From: Streptomyces sp. Root431
Lineage (GTDB): Bacteria; Actinomycetota; Actinomycetes; Streptomycetales; Streptomycetaceae
Length of the DNA: 64,000 nt
Assembly (NCBI RefSeq): GCF_001426585.1
Contig: NZ_LMEI01000009.1
Coordinates: 844,247 to 908,246 of the forward strand
Direction: 5' to 3'
Each line of letters begins with the position of its first letter. The first letter of the stretch is position 1. A program made the position numbers and the translations under genes. Positions 42,532-50,671 of the stretch are shown piece after piece. The notes beneath the pieces were generated by a model that saw only the letters and a program-made list of their open reading frames with translations, did no database searches and was not told the DNA's origin.

Positions 42532-43342
42532 GCGCCGGCCCGTCGCCCGCACCGCGCGGCGCCTGGGTCACCGGCGACAGCTCCGGGCGCTTGGGCCGGC
42601 GGCCGTCGCCCGACGAGCGGCCGCGGACGCGGCGCCCCAGCCAGGGTCCGAGGAAGGCCCCGGCCCAGCGCAGTTCGGCACCCGCCGCACGCAGCCCGGT
42701 GCGCGCGGGGAGCGGCGGCGGGGGCAGCGGGCGGGTCCAGGCGTCGTCGCTGCCGGGCAGGTCGAGGGCCTGGGCGACCGCGGCGGCGATCCGCGCGTGG
42801 CCGAGCGGACCGGCGTGCAGCCGGTCGGCGCTCCACAGCCGGGGGTCGGTGACGACCGGGTGATGAGAGGTCTCGACGACGGTGACGCCGTGCCGGCGCG
42901 CGGCCTCCCGGATGCGCTCGTTGACGTCCCGCACCCGGGATCCGAGCGGGCGGGCCACCGGGATCAGCCGGCCGACGTCGGGGAACGTGAGGGTCACGAC
43001 CCGGGCGCCCTGCCCGGTGAGCTCGGCGAACATCGCCTCCAGGTGCCCGGCCGTCACGTCCGCGTCGAAGCGGGGCCGCAGCAGGTCGTTGACCCCGGCG
43101 ACGACCGAGGCGAGGTCCGGCCGCAGCGCGAGCGCCGGGGCCAGCTGCTCGGCCCGCACCTGGCCGGCGAGGCGGCCGCGGACGGCGAGGTTGGCGTACC
43201 GCGCCTGCGGCTGGTCGCGGGCGATCAGCTCGGCGAGCCGGTCCGCCCAGCCGCGCAGGCCGACGGTGTCGTCACCGTCGCCGACCCCTTCGGTCTGACT
43301 GTCGCCCAGGGCGACGTACCGCAGAAACGTACCGTCCGACAT
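42509..43342 (-). CDS. SGNH/GDSL hydrolase
   Basis: 277 residues from the ATG at 43342 (GGAGGG upstream). Block I YVALGDSQTEG with the nucleophile Ser, block III GVNDLL, and the DxxH-like end DRLHAGPLGH are present. No signal peptide, so cytoplasmic. The last 60 residues are Pro/Arg/Gly-rich. Esterase or lipase-like activity is expected; the natural substrate is unknown. Confidence 0.9.
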   Translation of the reverse strand: MSDGTFLRYVALGDSQTEGVGDGDDTVGLRGWADRLAELIARDQPQARYANLAVRGRLAGQVRAEQLAPALALRPDLASVVAGVNDLLRPRFDADVTAGHLEAMFAELTGQGARVVTLTFPDVGRLIPVARPLGSRVRDVNERIREAARRHGVTVVETSHHPVVTDPRLWSADRLHAGPLGHARIAAAVAQALDLPGSDDAWTRPLPPPPLPARTGLRAAGAELRWAGAFLGPWLGRRVRGRSSGDGRRPKRPELSPVTQAPRGAGDGPALSGAGSG

Positions 43343-43370
43343 GAGCCCTCCGCTTTCCCCCACACCCACC

Positions 43371-43396
43371 GTACTAACTTTTTTGACTATACAACT
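43371..43396. promoter_or_regulatory. AT-rich island with TTGACTATACAA, candidate operator
   Basis: 26 bp at about 27% G+C in a region otherwise above 70%, between the divergent SGNH hydrolase and histidine kinase genes. It contains TTGACT (43383-43388) and the near-palindrome TTGACTATACAA, reminiscent of MarR-type sites. Assignment is tentative. Confidence 0.4.
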
Positions 43397-43480
43397 CAGC
43401 CTCTACCCTGAGATGGCTGGAGACCGTCGGGAGGGGCCGTACACGGGCCCCGCGACCACCCGCCGCCTATCCTTCGACCC

Positions 43481-44848
43481 ATGCCCCTCCCCCTCCGCGA
43501 CCGCCCCGGAGGCCGCCTGCCGCCGCGGACCGCCGACGCCCTCGTCGCCTGCGTCGTCCTGGTCGTCGTGGCGCTCTGGACACTCCTCTCCGGGCGGTAC
43601 GCGAGCGAACCGGCGCTCCGCACGGTGCTCGGCTGGGCGCTCGTCCTGATCGGCTGCGGGGCCCTCTACTTCCGGCGCAGGCAACCGGTCGCCGTAGCCG
43701 TCGTCACGCTGCTCGCCTGCGCCGTCTACTACCCGCTGTCCGCCCAGGACGGCCCGCTCATGATCGCCTTCGCGCTAGCGCTCTACACCACCGCCGCCGA
43801 GGGCCGGTTCGCCGCCGCCGTCGCGCTCGCCGCCGTCACCCTGCTCGCCGTCGGTCTCGGCGAGATCCGGCAGCAGCCAGGGCACCGGCAGATCGACGAC
43901 ACCTCGCTCGCCATGCTGGCCGGCTGGCTCATCAGCCTCGTCGCCGTGGGCCGCGCCCAGCGCACCCGGCTCGCGTATCTCCACGAGGTCGAACAGCGCG
44001 CGCTCGCCGCCGAGCGGGAGCAGGAGGCCAGGGCCCGGCAGAGCGCCACCGAGGAGCGGCTGCGGATCGCCCGGGAACTGCACGACATCCTCGGCCACAG
44101 CGTCTCCCTGATCAACGTCCAGTCCGGCGCCGCGCTGCACCGGCTGAGCAAGAACCCGGCCCCCGAGGCCGGGCTCGCGACCGCCGCCGAGGCCCTGGAG
44201 GCGGTGAAGTCCACCAGCAAGGACGCGCTGCGCGAGCTGCGGGCCACGCTCGGCGTGCTGCGCCGGGCCGACGAGGCCACGCCGACCTCCCCGGCCTCCG
44301 GCCTCGCTCTCCTCGGCGACCTCGCGGAGCGGGCCCGGAGCGCGGGACTCGACGTCCGTACGAGCGTCACGGGCACGCCCGTACCGCTGTCGCCGCCCGT
44401 CGATCTCGCCGCGTACCGGATCGTGCAGGAGTCGCTGACGAACGTCACCCGGCACGCGGGCGCCCATACCGTAAGGATCACCCTCGACTGGGACGCGGAC
44501 GCAGACACGAACGCCGACACGGACGCGAACCCCGACACGAGCGCCGGCACGGACGAGGACGCCGATACGAGCGCCGGCAGCGGCACGCGTACGCGCGCGG
44601 GCACGCGCGTGCTGCGCCTGCGGATCGCGGACGACGGCGGGGGCGCGCCCGAGGGTGGGTCCCCGGGCAGCGGCATCCGGGGCATGGCGGAACGGGCCCG
44701 CGCGCTCGGCGGCGAGCTCACCGCAGGGAACGCCGGCGGCGGCTTCCTCGTCGACGCCAGACTCCCGCTCACCGCACCACCGCCGGCCGACACCGCACCC
44801 CCCACAGCACCGGCATCAGCCCCCTCGCCCGAAGGAAACCCCCGATGA
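43481..44848 (+). CDS. sensor histidine kinase, NarL-partner type, with Asp-rich insert
   Basis: 455 residues. Five to six membrane segments (about 20-160) form an intramembrane sensor, followed by a coiled region and the HisKA_3 box IARELHDILGHSVS (H201). HATPase_c carries NVTRHA (N321) and DDGGG (384-388). Between them, residues 337-376 are an Asp/Thr/Ala repeat insert absent from usual kinases. A -10-like TATCCT ends 7 nt before the ATG. The stop overlaps the regulator start (ATGA). Confidence 0.92.
   Translation: MPLPLRDRPGGRLPPRTADALVACVVLVVVALWTLLSGRYASEPALRTVLGWALVLIGCGALYFRRRQPVAVAVVTLLACAVYYPLSAQDGPLMIAFALALYTTAAEGRFAAAVALAAVTLLAVGLGEIRQQPGHRQIDDTSLAMLAGWLISLVAVGRAQRTRLAYLHEVEQRALAAEREQEARARQSATEERLRIARELHDILGHSVSLINVQSGAALHRLSKNPAPEAGLATAAEALEAVKSTSKDALRELRATLGVLRRADEATPTSPASGLALLGDLAERARSAGLDVRTSVTGTPVPLSPPVDLAAYRIVQESLTNVTRHAGAHTVRITLDWDADADTNADTDANPDTSAGTDEDADTSAGSGTRTRAGTRVLRLRIADDGGGAPEGGSPGSGIRGMAERARALGGELTAGNAGGGFLVDARLPLTAPPPADTAPPTAPASAPSPEGNPR
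44491..44600. repeat. imperfect Asp/Thr-Ala codon repeats in the kinase gene
   Basis: Short in-frame repeats built from GACACGGACGCG and GACACGAGCGCCGG variants encode the residue 337-376 insert of the kinase. Confidence 0.75.
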
Positions 44849-45522
44849 TCCGTGTCGTGCTCGCCGACGACCAGACCCTTGTCCGGGCCGGTTTCCGGTC
44901 GATCCTGTCCGACGAGGACGACATCGAGGTCGTCGGCGAGGCCGGGGACGGCGAGCAGGCCATCGCCCTCGCCCGTGAACTCCGCCCGGACGTCGTCCTG
45001 ATGGACATCCGCATGCCGGTGCTCGACGGCCTGGAGGCCACCCGGCGCATCACCTCCGACGAGCGGCTCGAAGGCGTCCGGGTGGTCGTCCTGACCACCT
45101 TCGACGCCGACGACCATGTGTACGGGGCGCTGCGCGGGGGCGCGTCGGGCTTCCTGGTCAAGGACACCGAGCCGATGGAACTCCTGCACGCCGTACGGGT
45201 GGTGGCGCGCGGCGACGCCCTGATCGCCCCCGCCGTGACCCGCCGTCTCATCGCCGAGTTCGCCGACCGCGCGGGCGGCGCCGGACGGCACCCGGACCCG
45301 AGCCCCCGTCTGAACGCCCTGACCGAGCGCGAGCGCGAGGTGCTCGGCCTGGTGGGCGCGGGCCTCTCCAACGACGAGATCGCCGGCCGGCTCGTCCTCT
45401 CCCCCGCCACCGCCAAGACCCACGTCAGCCGGATCATGACCAAGCTGGCCGTACGCGACCGGGCGCAGCTGGTCATCCTGGCGTACGAGTCGGGGATGAT
45501 CACCCCCGGCTGGCTGGCCTGA
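44845..45522 (+). CDS. NarL/FixJ family response regulator
   Basis: 225 residues. Receiver with LADD pocket, phospho-Asp in LMDIRMP, and Lys in FLVKDTEP; LuxR HTH at the C-terminus (LTEREREVLGLVGAGLSNDE). Translated from an ATGA overlap with the kinase. Its targets are not evident; the cydAB-like genes begin 166 bp downstream and are a natural candidate. Confidence 0.95.
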   Translation: MIRVVLADDQTLVRAGFRSILSDEDDIEVVGEAGDGEQAIALARELRPDVVLMDIRMPVLDGLEATRRITSDERLEGVRVVVLTTFDADDHVYGALRGGASGFLVKDTEPMELLHAVRVVARGDALIAPAVTRRLIAEFADRAGGAGRHPDPSPRLNALTEREREVLGLVGAGLSNDEIAGRLVLSPATAKTHVSRIMTKLAVRDRAQLVILAYESGMITPGWLA

Positions 45523-45688
45523 CCCTCAGCGCCGCCTGGGCTCGACCGGCCACTGATCCCCTAGGGGCCGGGGCCCGGAGTCGCAACTCCCGGGGTACGC
45601 GCGCGTGGGCCGGCGCAACCCAGGGGGTACGCCGGGTGTCCTCCCCGGGCCGACGCCAAGCCTTTGACCGTACGCCGACACTGACCGG

Positions 45689-47071
45689 GTGAATCAGGAC
45701 GTACTCGATCTCGCGCGGCTGCAGTTCGCCCTCACCGCCGGCGGCCACTTCCTCTTCGTCGCCCTCACCCTGGGGCTCGTCACCATCGTGGCCGCGCTCC
45801 AGACCCGGGCCACGATCAGCGGCAAGCCGCAGGACGCCCGGATGGTGCGCTTCTGGGGCCAGCTGTACGTGATCAACTACGCGGTCGGGATCGTCACCGG
45901 TCTGGTGATGGAGTTCCAGTTCGGCATGGCCTGGAGCGGGCTCACCCACGAGGCGGGCAACATCCTCGGCGCCTCGCTCGCGGTGGAGACCATCGTGGCC
46001 TTCTTCGTCGAGTCGACCTTCCTCGGCCTGTGGATCTTCGGCTGGCACCGGCTCAACCGCTGGGCCCATCTGGCGGCCATCTGGATCGTCGCCCTCACCG
46101 CCTACGTGTCGGCGTACTGGATCCTCGTCTCCAACGGCTTCCTGAACCACCCCGTGGGGTACTCCTCCGAGAACGGCGAGCTCGTCCTGGACGACCCGGT
46201 CGCGGTCCTGACGAACCCGTCGGCGCTCCTCGCGTTCGGGCACGTCCTCGCCGGGGCCCTGCTCACCGCCGGGTTCTTCATGGCCGGGGTGAGCGCGTAC
46301 CACCTCTTCCGGCGCAGCCCCGAGTGGGATTTCTTCGGGCGCAGTCTGCGGATCGGGGTGTTCGTGTCCGCGCCCGCGCTGATGGCGGCAGCGGTGTTCG
46401 GCGGGATCCAGTTCGCCACCCTCACCACCTTCCAGCCGATGAAGTCGGCCGTCTTCAGCGGAAAGGCGGCGGAGATCGCGCGGCTCCAGGCGGAGCTGTC
46501 GGCCGAGTTCGGGCCCGGCGACTACGTGCCCTCGGAGGCGTGGACCCGGGGCGGCGGTCTGGTGATGCTGATCGGCTTCGCCCTGATGATGTACCTGTGC
46601 TTCGCCGGGGTGATCCTGGCCTGCTTCAAGACGGTCGTCTTCCGCTTCCGGTTCTGGCACCTCGTCCTGATGGCCGCTGTGCCGCTGCCGTACCTCGCGA
46701 TGATCGGCGGCTGGGTCTTCAGGGAGTCCGGCCGACAGCCCTGGGTCGTCTACGGGCTGCTCAAGACGGAGGACGCCGTCTCGGATCTCTCCCCCGGCAC
46801 CATGCGGCTCTCCCTCACCGTCTTCACCACGGTCTTCGCTCTGCTCGCCCTCCTCAACGCCTGGCTCCTCGCCCGGCACGCCCGCCGCGGCCCGGTGGAG
46901 TCCGGACTCGGCCACGACGAACGACCGGGACGCGACGACCAGAAACCGGACGGCTCAGGCCGAGGGGACGGCTCAGGCGAAGGGCACGGTCCAAAACCGA
47001 ACGGATCCGACCAGGGGGACGGCCCGCCCCCGTCCGACCCCGCGGACGCGCTGCCCGCGCCCCGCTACTGA
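45689..47071 (+). CDS. cydA: cytochrome bd-type oxidase subunit I (divergent)
   Basis: 460 residues. Haem ligand His residues appear at H20 (LTAGGHFLF) and H185 (LAFGHVLAG), the VMEFQFG and AVETIVAFFVEST acids are present, and the GRQPW motif is intact. The quinol loop is very short, and after QPMK (249-252) the usual Glu five residues on is Ser. The C-terminal 55 residues are a Gly/Asp/Pro-rich tail. No Rex-type TGTGAAC operator is seen upstream. It should reduce oxygen with electrons from menaquinol, if active. Paired with a short cydB. Confidence 0.88.
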   Translation: MNQDVLDLARLQFALTAGGHFLFVALTLGLVTIVAALQTRATISGKPQDARMVRFWGQLYVINYAVGIVTGLVMEFQFGMAWSGLTHEAGNILGASLAVETIVAFFVESTFLGLWIFGWHRLNRWAHLAAIWIVALTAYVSAYWILVSNGFLNHPVGYSSENGELVLDDPVAVLTNPSALLAFGHVLAGALLTAGFFMAGVSAYHLFRRSPEWDFFGRSLRIGVFVSAPALMAAAVFGGIQFATLTTFQPMKSAVFSGKAAEIARLQAELSAEFGPGDYVPSEAWTRGGGLVMLIGFALMMYLCFAGVILACFKTVVFRFRFWHLVLMAAVPLPYLAMIGGWVFRESGRQPWVVYGLLKTEDAVSDLSPGTMRLSLTVFTTVFALLALLNAWLLARHARRGPVESGLGHDERPGRDDQKPDGSGRGDGSGEGHGPKPNGSDQGDGPPPSDPADALPAPRY

Positions 47072-47140
47072 GCTGGGGGCCACGCCCCCCACCCGTTCGG
47101 CCCCGCCCCCGTCAACCCCCGCCAACCCGGAGGAGCCCCC

Positions 47141-47920
47141 ATGGAGACCCTGGCCATCGCTCTGCTCGCCTTCTTCGCCGCGGGCTGGTTCGTACTCGCC
47201 GGAGCGGACATCGGCACCGGCATGCTCACCCCCTGGCTCGGCCGCGGGGACCGGGAACGGCGTCTCGTCCTCGCCTCCTTCGCGCCCTTCTTCCTCGGCA
47301 ACGAGGTCTGGCTGGTCGCCACCGCGGGCGTGCTCGTCGGCTGCTTCCCCGCCCTCGAAGGGGAGCTCCTGAGCGGCCAGGCCCCCGTACTCGTCGCCCT
47401 CCTGACCGGCTGGATCGTCCGCGACACGGGACTCTGGTCGCGCGGCCGGGGCCCGGGGCCGCGCTGGCGCGCCGGCTGCGACGCCGCCGTGACGAGCGGC
47501 AGCTGGACGGTCGCCCTCTCCTGGGGCTGGCTGCTCGCGGCCCTGCTCACCGGACGGCCCGACGCGCCGGCGACCGGTGTGACGGCCGTGCTCACCGCGC
47601 TCGCGGTGGCCGCCCTGTTCGCCGCGCACGGGCTGGGATTCGCCACGCTCCGGCTGACGGGGCTCCCGTACGAGCGGGCCCGCAAGCTCGTCGGACGCGC
47701 GGGCCGCCCCTGGCAGTCCTTCGCCCTCACCGGCGTCCTCCTCGGCGGTCTGCCGCTCGGCGCGGGAACGACGCTGCCGCTCGCCGAGAAGGCGGCCTCC
47801 CCCGCCACGCTGGCCCTGCTCGTCCCCGCCCTCCTCGTCGTCACGCCGCTCCTCGTGGCGGTCCAGGCCTGGACCTGGCACGCCTTCCGGCACCGGGTCA
47901 CCCGCCCCTCGTACCTCTGA
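47141..47920 (+). CDS. cydB: cytochrome bd-type oxidase subunit II, short
   Basis: 259 residues against about 330-380 in typical CydB. The start AGADIGTGMLTPWLG corresponds to the usual GxDxGxGM, and FFLGNEVWLV replaces the common WDGNEVWL (Asp to Leu). Seven membrane segments are visible, so one or two are missing. The spacing (69 nt after cydA) indicates an operon; no cydCD genes follow. Function as a partner of the divergent CydA is likely but unproven. Confidence 0.85.
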   Translation: METLAIALLAFFAAGWFVLAGADIGTGMLTPWLGRGDRERRLVLASFAPFFLGNEVWLVATAGVLVGCFPALEGELLSGQAPVLVALLTGWIVRDTGLWSRGRGPGPRWRAGCDAAVTSGSWTVALSWGWLLAALLTGRPDAPATGVTAVLTALAVAALFAAHGLGFATLRLTGLPYERARKLVGRAGRPWQSFALTGVLLGGLPLGAGTTLPLAEKAASPATLALLVPALLVVTPLLVAVQAWTWHAFRHRVTRPSYL

Positions 47921-47944
47921 GCCGGGGCAGCGCGTCCGCGGGGG

Positions 47945-49306
47945 TCAGGACTCCTCCGAAGAGGCCTCCTTCTTGTGCTGCAGGGCCTTCTGCAGCCGGG
48001 CCACCACGGCCTCGCCGTATCTCCGGTGGCCGTGGACCCGCGGGTCGTCCGTCACGTCGTACCGCTTCACATAGGCGCCGAGGAAGGCCTGCAGCGTGGC
48101 CACCGCCGGGATCGCGATCAGCGCGCCGACGGCGCCGAGCAGCGCCGTGCCGGCGATCACCGAGCCGAAGGCCACCGCCGGGTGGATGTCCACCGTCTTC
48201 GAGGTCAGCTTCGGCTGGAGCACGTAGTTCTCGAACTGCTGGTAGATCACGACGAAGCCGAGCACCCACAGCGCGTACCAGGGGTTGACGGTGAAGGCGA
48301 TGAGCATCGGCAGGGCGCCGGCCAGATAGGTGCCGATGGTCGGGATGAACTGCGACACCAGACCGACCCAGACCGCGAGCGCCGGCGCGTACGGCACGTC
48401 CAGGATCTCGAAGAGGACGAAGTGGGCGACGCCGGAGACGAGGGCCATGAGGCCGCGCGAGTAGAGGTAGCCGCCGGTCTTGTCGACCGCGATCTCCCAG
48501 GCCCGCAGCACCTCGGTCTGCCGGGCGGGCGGCAGGACGGAACAGAGCGCGCGCCGCAGCCGGGGCCCGTCGGCCGCGAAGTAGAACGAGAACAGGAAGA
48601 TCGTCAGGAGCCGGAACAGGCCGCCGAGGACGGTGGCGGAGACGTCGAGCACGCCGGAGGCGCTGTTCTGCACGTACTTCTGCAGCCAGTCGGAGCTCAG
48701 GACGCTGTCCTGGACCTCGACTCTGGACAGGTCCGTGTGGAAGTTCTGGTTGATCCAGTTGATCAGTGAGTCGAGGTACTTGGGGAAGTTCTCGACCATG
48801 TCCACGATCTGCCCGGCGAGCATCGAGCCGAGGAGGACGACGAAGCCGACGCTGAAGACCAGGACGGCGAAGAAGACGAGGAAGGTGGCGAGGCCCCGCC
48901 GCATCCCGCGCGCCGCCATGCGCCCGACCGCCGGCTCGATGGCGAGGGCGAGGAAGAACGCGAGCAGGATGTTGACGAGGAGTCCGACGAGCTGGTGGAA
49001 GGCCCAGCTGCCCAGCAGGAAACAGGAGTAGAGCGCGAGGGCCAGGACGAGCGCGCGCGGCAGCCAGCGGGGCATGCGCGCGGCCTGCCGGGAACCCGCA
49101 GGTGGAGCGGTCGGGGCCGGCGGAGCCGTAAGCGCCGGCGACGCGACCGCGACCGTCGGCTCGGCCTGCGACTCGATCGCGGCCTGCGACTCGATCGCGG
49201 CCTGTGACTCGATCGCGGCCGTCGGCTCGGTCGAGGTCGTCGGCTCGGTCTGCGGTTTTTTCGGCTCGGTCTCGGGCGTCTTTTCGGTGTCGTCAGTCGG
49301 GGCCAC
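47945..49306 (-). CDS. AI-2E family transporter
   Basis: 453 residues from the GTG at 49306; a GTG at 49369 lacks support. The first 85 residues are Glu/Thr/Ala-rich with three AIESQA repeats. Seven to eight membrane segments follow, including the family segments VSQFIPTIGTYLAGALP and VIYQQFENYVLQPKL. Members export autoinducer-2 or act as Na+/H+ antiporters; the role here is unknown. The C-terminal tail is Lys/Glu-rich. DUF3046 gene upstream on the same strand. Confidence 0.9.
   Translation of the reverse strand: MAPTDDTEKTPETEPKKPQTEPTTSTEPTAAIESQAAIESQAAIESQAEPTVAVASPALTAPPAPTAPPAGSRQAARMPRWLPRALVLALALYSCFLLGSWAFHQLVGLLVNILLAFFLALAIEPAVGRMAARGMRRGLATFLVFFAVLVFSVGFVVLLGSMLAGQIVDMVENFPKYLDSLINWINQNFHTDLSRVEVQDSVLSSDWLQKYVQNSASGVLDVSATVLGGLFRLLTIFLFSFYFAADGPRLRRALCSVLPPARQTEVLRAWEIAVDKTGGYLYSRGLMALVSGVAHFVLFEILDVPYAPALAVWVGLVSQFIPTIGTYLAGALPMLIAFTVNPWYALWVLGFVVIYQQFENYVLQPKLTSKTVDIHPAVAFGSVIAGTALLGAVGALIAIPAVATLQAFLGAYVKRYDVTDDPRVHGHRRYGEAVVARLQKALQHKKEASSEES
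49163..49216. repeat. 18-bp tandem repeat (three copies)
   Basis: GGCCTGCGACTCGATCGC three times in a row with one change in the third copy. It encodes the AIESQA repeats of the AI-2E family protein. Confidence 0.9.
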
Positions 49307-49388
49307 CCCGCCAGTCTCGCGCACCGCACGGACATTCCACCCGGGACCCCGCACATCCCTGCTAGTCACCCCATGGTCTACCGGCCGC

Positions 49389-49583
49389 TCACCGCTTGTC
49401 GGCCGGTACGTCGACGGCCGCGCAGACGGCCCGCCAGACGTCCTTGGCCTCCCAGCCGGCGTCCAGGGCGTCCACCACCGTCCGCCCGCCGAGCTCCGTC
49501 ATCACATGGTCTCGCGCGAAGGAGTCCGCGTAGGACGCACCGAAGTGGTCCGCCATCCGCTCCCAGAAAATCGTCAACCGCAT
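49389..49583 (-). CDS. DUF3046 family protein
   Basis: 64 residues, opening MRLTIFWERMADHFG and continuing SFARDHVMTELGGRTVVDAL, the DUF3046 (PF11248) pattern confined to actinobacteria. Small soluble alpha-helical protein; no function known to me. It often sits near recA/recX in actinobacterial genomes. It lies 82 nt upstream of the AI-2E gene on the same strand and 79 nt from the divergent cyclase-fold gene. Confidence 0.9.
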   Translation of the reverse strand: MRLTIFWERMADHFGASYADSFARDHVMTELGGRTVVDALDAGWEAKDVWRAVCAAVDVPADKR

Positions 49584-49628
49584 GACGCCAGTATCCCGCT
49601 CCCAAGAGTGCAGCCCGCTCCGCAGGCC

Positions 49629-49656
49629 TTGTCACCGCGACTTTCCGCCCTACGGT
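49629..49656 (+). promoter_or_regulatory. putative promoter, leaderless type
   Basis: TTGTCA at 49629-49634 and TACGGT at 49651-49656, 16-bp spacing. The transcription start would coincide with the ATG at 49663. Confidence 0.55.
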
Positions 49657-49662
49657 CGGAGC

Positions 49663-50592
49663 ATGGCCGAAAAACCCCTCTCCTCGCCGCCCTCCACTCC
49701 CCTGGCCCGTGCCGAGCGCTTCGTCTGGCTGACGGCCCGCGTCCTCGAACAGCACCGGTTCGCCTATCACTTCCTGCGCGGTGGCGCGGATCAGGTCGAG
49801 ACGGCGCTCACGGCGTACCTGAACGCGGACGGCGGCTACGGACACGCGCTCGAACCCGATCTGCGCGGACCGGTCAGCCAGCCCCTCCACACCGCCCACG
49901 CGCTGCGGGTCCTCGACTCGATCGGCCGCTGCGGCGGGATGCGCGTGGAGCGGATCTGCCGCTACTTCACCGACATCTCGACGCACGACGGGGCGCTCCC
50001 GGCGATCCACCCGTCCCAGCGGGGCTACCCCGCGGCGCCCTTCGTCCCGATCGTCGACGCCCCGCCGAGCGCGCTGCTCGCGACCGGGCCGGTCGTCGGG
50101 CTGCTCCACCGCAACCAGGTGTGGCACGCGTGGCTGTTCCGGGCCACCGAGTTCTGCTGGGCCGCCGTGGAGTCGCTGGAGAAGTCCCATCCGTACGAGA
50201 TCCAGGCCGCCGTCGCCTTCCTGGACGGGGCCCCGGACCGCTCGCGCGCGGAGGCGGCTGCCGACCGGCTCGGGAGGCTGGTGCGGGAGCAGCGGCTCGC
50301 CGTCCTGGACCCGGACCGCCAGGAGGAGTACCCGGTTCCGGACGGGTACGCGCCCGGCGAGCACCACTTCCCGCACGACTACGCGCGCGTGCCGCACTCG
50401 CTGGCGGCCGGGTGGTTCACGGACGAGGAGATGGCCCGTTCGCTGGACCGGCTCGCGGCCGACCAGGAGGAGGACGGCGGCTGGCCGATCCGCTGGCGGG
50501 CCTGGGCCCCGGGATCGGCCCTGGAGTGGCGCCCGATCGTGACGGTCGAGGCGTTGCGCACCCTCCGCGCGCACGGCCGCCCGGTCGACTGA
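49663..50592 (+). CDS. prenyltransferase/squalene-cyclase-fold protein
   Basis: 309 residues, no signal peptide. Two QW-like units are seen: LNADGGYGHALEPDLRG near residue 60 and a DEEMARSLDRL helix leading to QEEDGGWPIRW near 280, with helical repeats between, as in the alpha/alpha barrel of prenyltransferases and squalene cyclases. The DxDD cyclase motif is not found, so it is probably not a classical terpene cyclase. Start chosen at the ATG next to TACGGT. Stand-alone; function unknown. Confidence 0.78.
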   Translation: MAEKPLSSPPSTPLARAERFVWLTARVLEQHRFAYHFLRGGADQVETALTAYLNADGGYGHALEPDLRGPVSQPLHTAHALRVLDSIGRCGGMRVERICRYFTDISTHDGALPAIHPSQRGYPAAPFVPIVDAPPSALLATGPVVGLLHRNQVWHAWLFRATEFCWAAVESLEKSHPYEIQAAVAFLDGAPDRSRAEAAADRLGRLVREQRLAVLDPDRQEEYPVPDGYAPGEHHFPHDYARVPHSLAAGWFTDEEMARSLDRLAADQEEDGGWPIRWRAWAPGSALEWRPIVTVEALRTLRAHGRPVD

Positions 50593-50671
50593 CCCGGCCG
50601 CGGCCTTCCCGGGCCCGCCCGTCCGTCCGCCTGTCCACCTACCCACCGGCTCGCCCGCTCGCCGCAGCGAC

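Noticed and set aside
45523..45688. Rex operator upstream of the cydAB-like genes
   Set aside because: No TGTGAAC-N2-GTTCACA-like sequence is present in the 166 bp before cydA.
49663..50592. Terpene cyclase for hopanoid or geosmin-like products
   Set aside because: The DxDD and DDxxD catalytic motifs are absent and no isoprenoid genes adjoin; only the fold-type repeats are supported.
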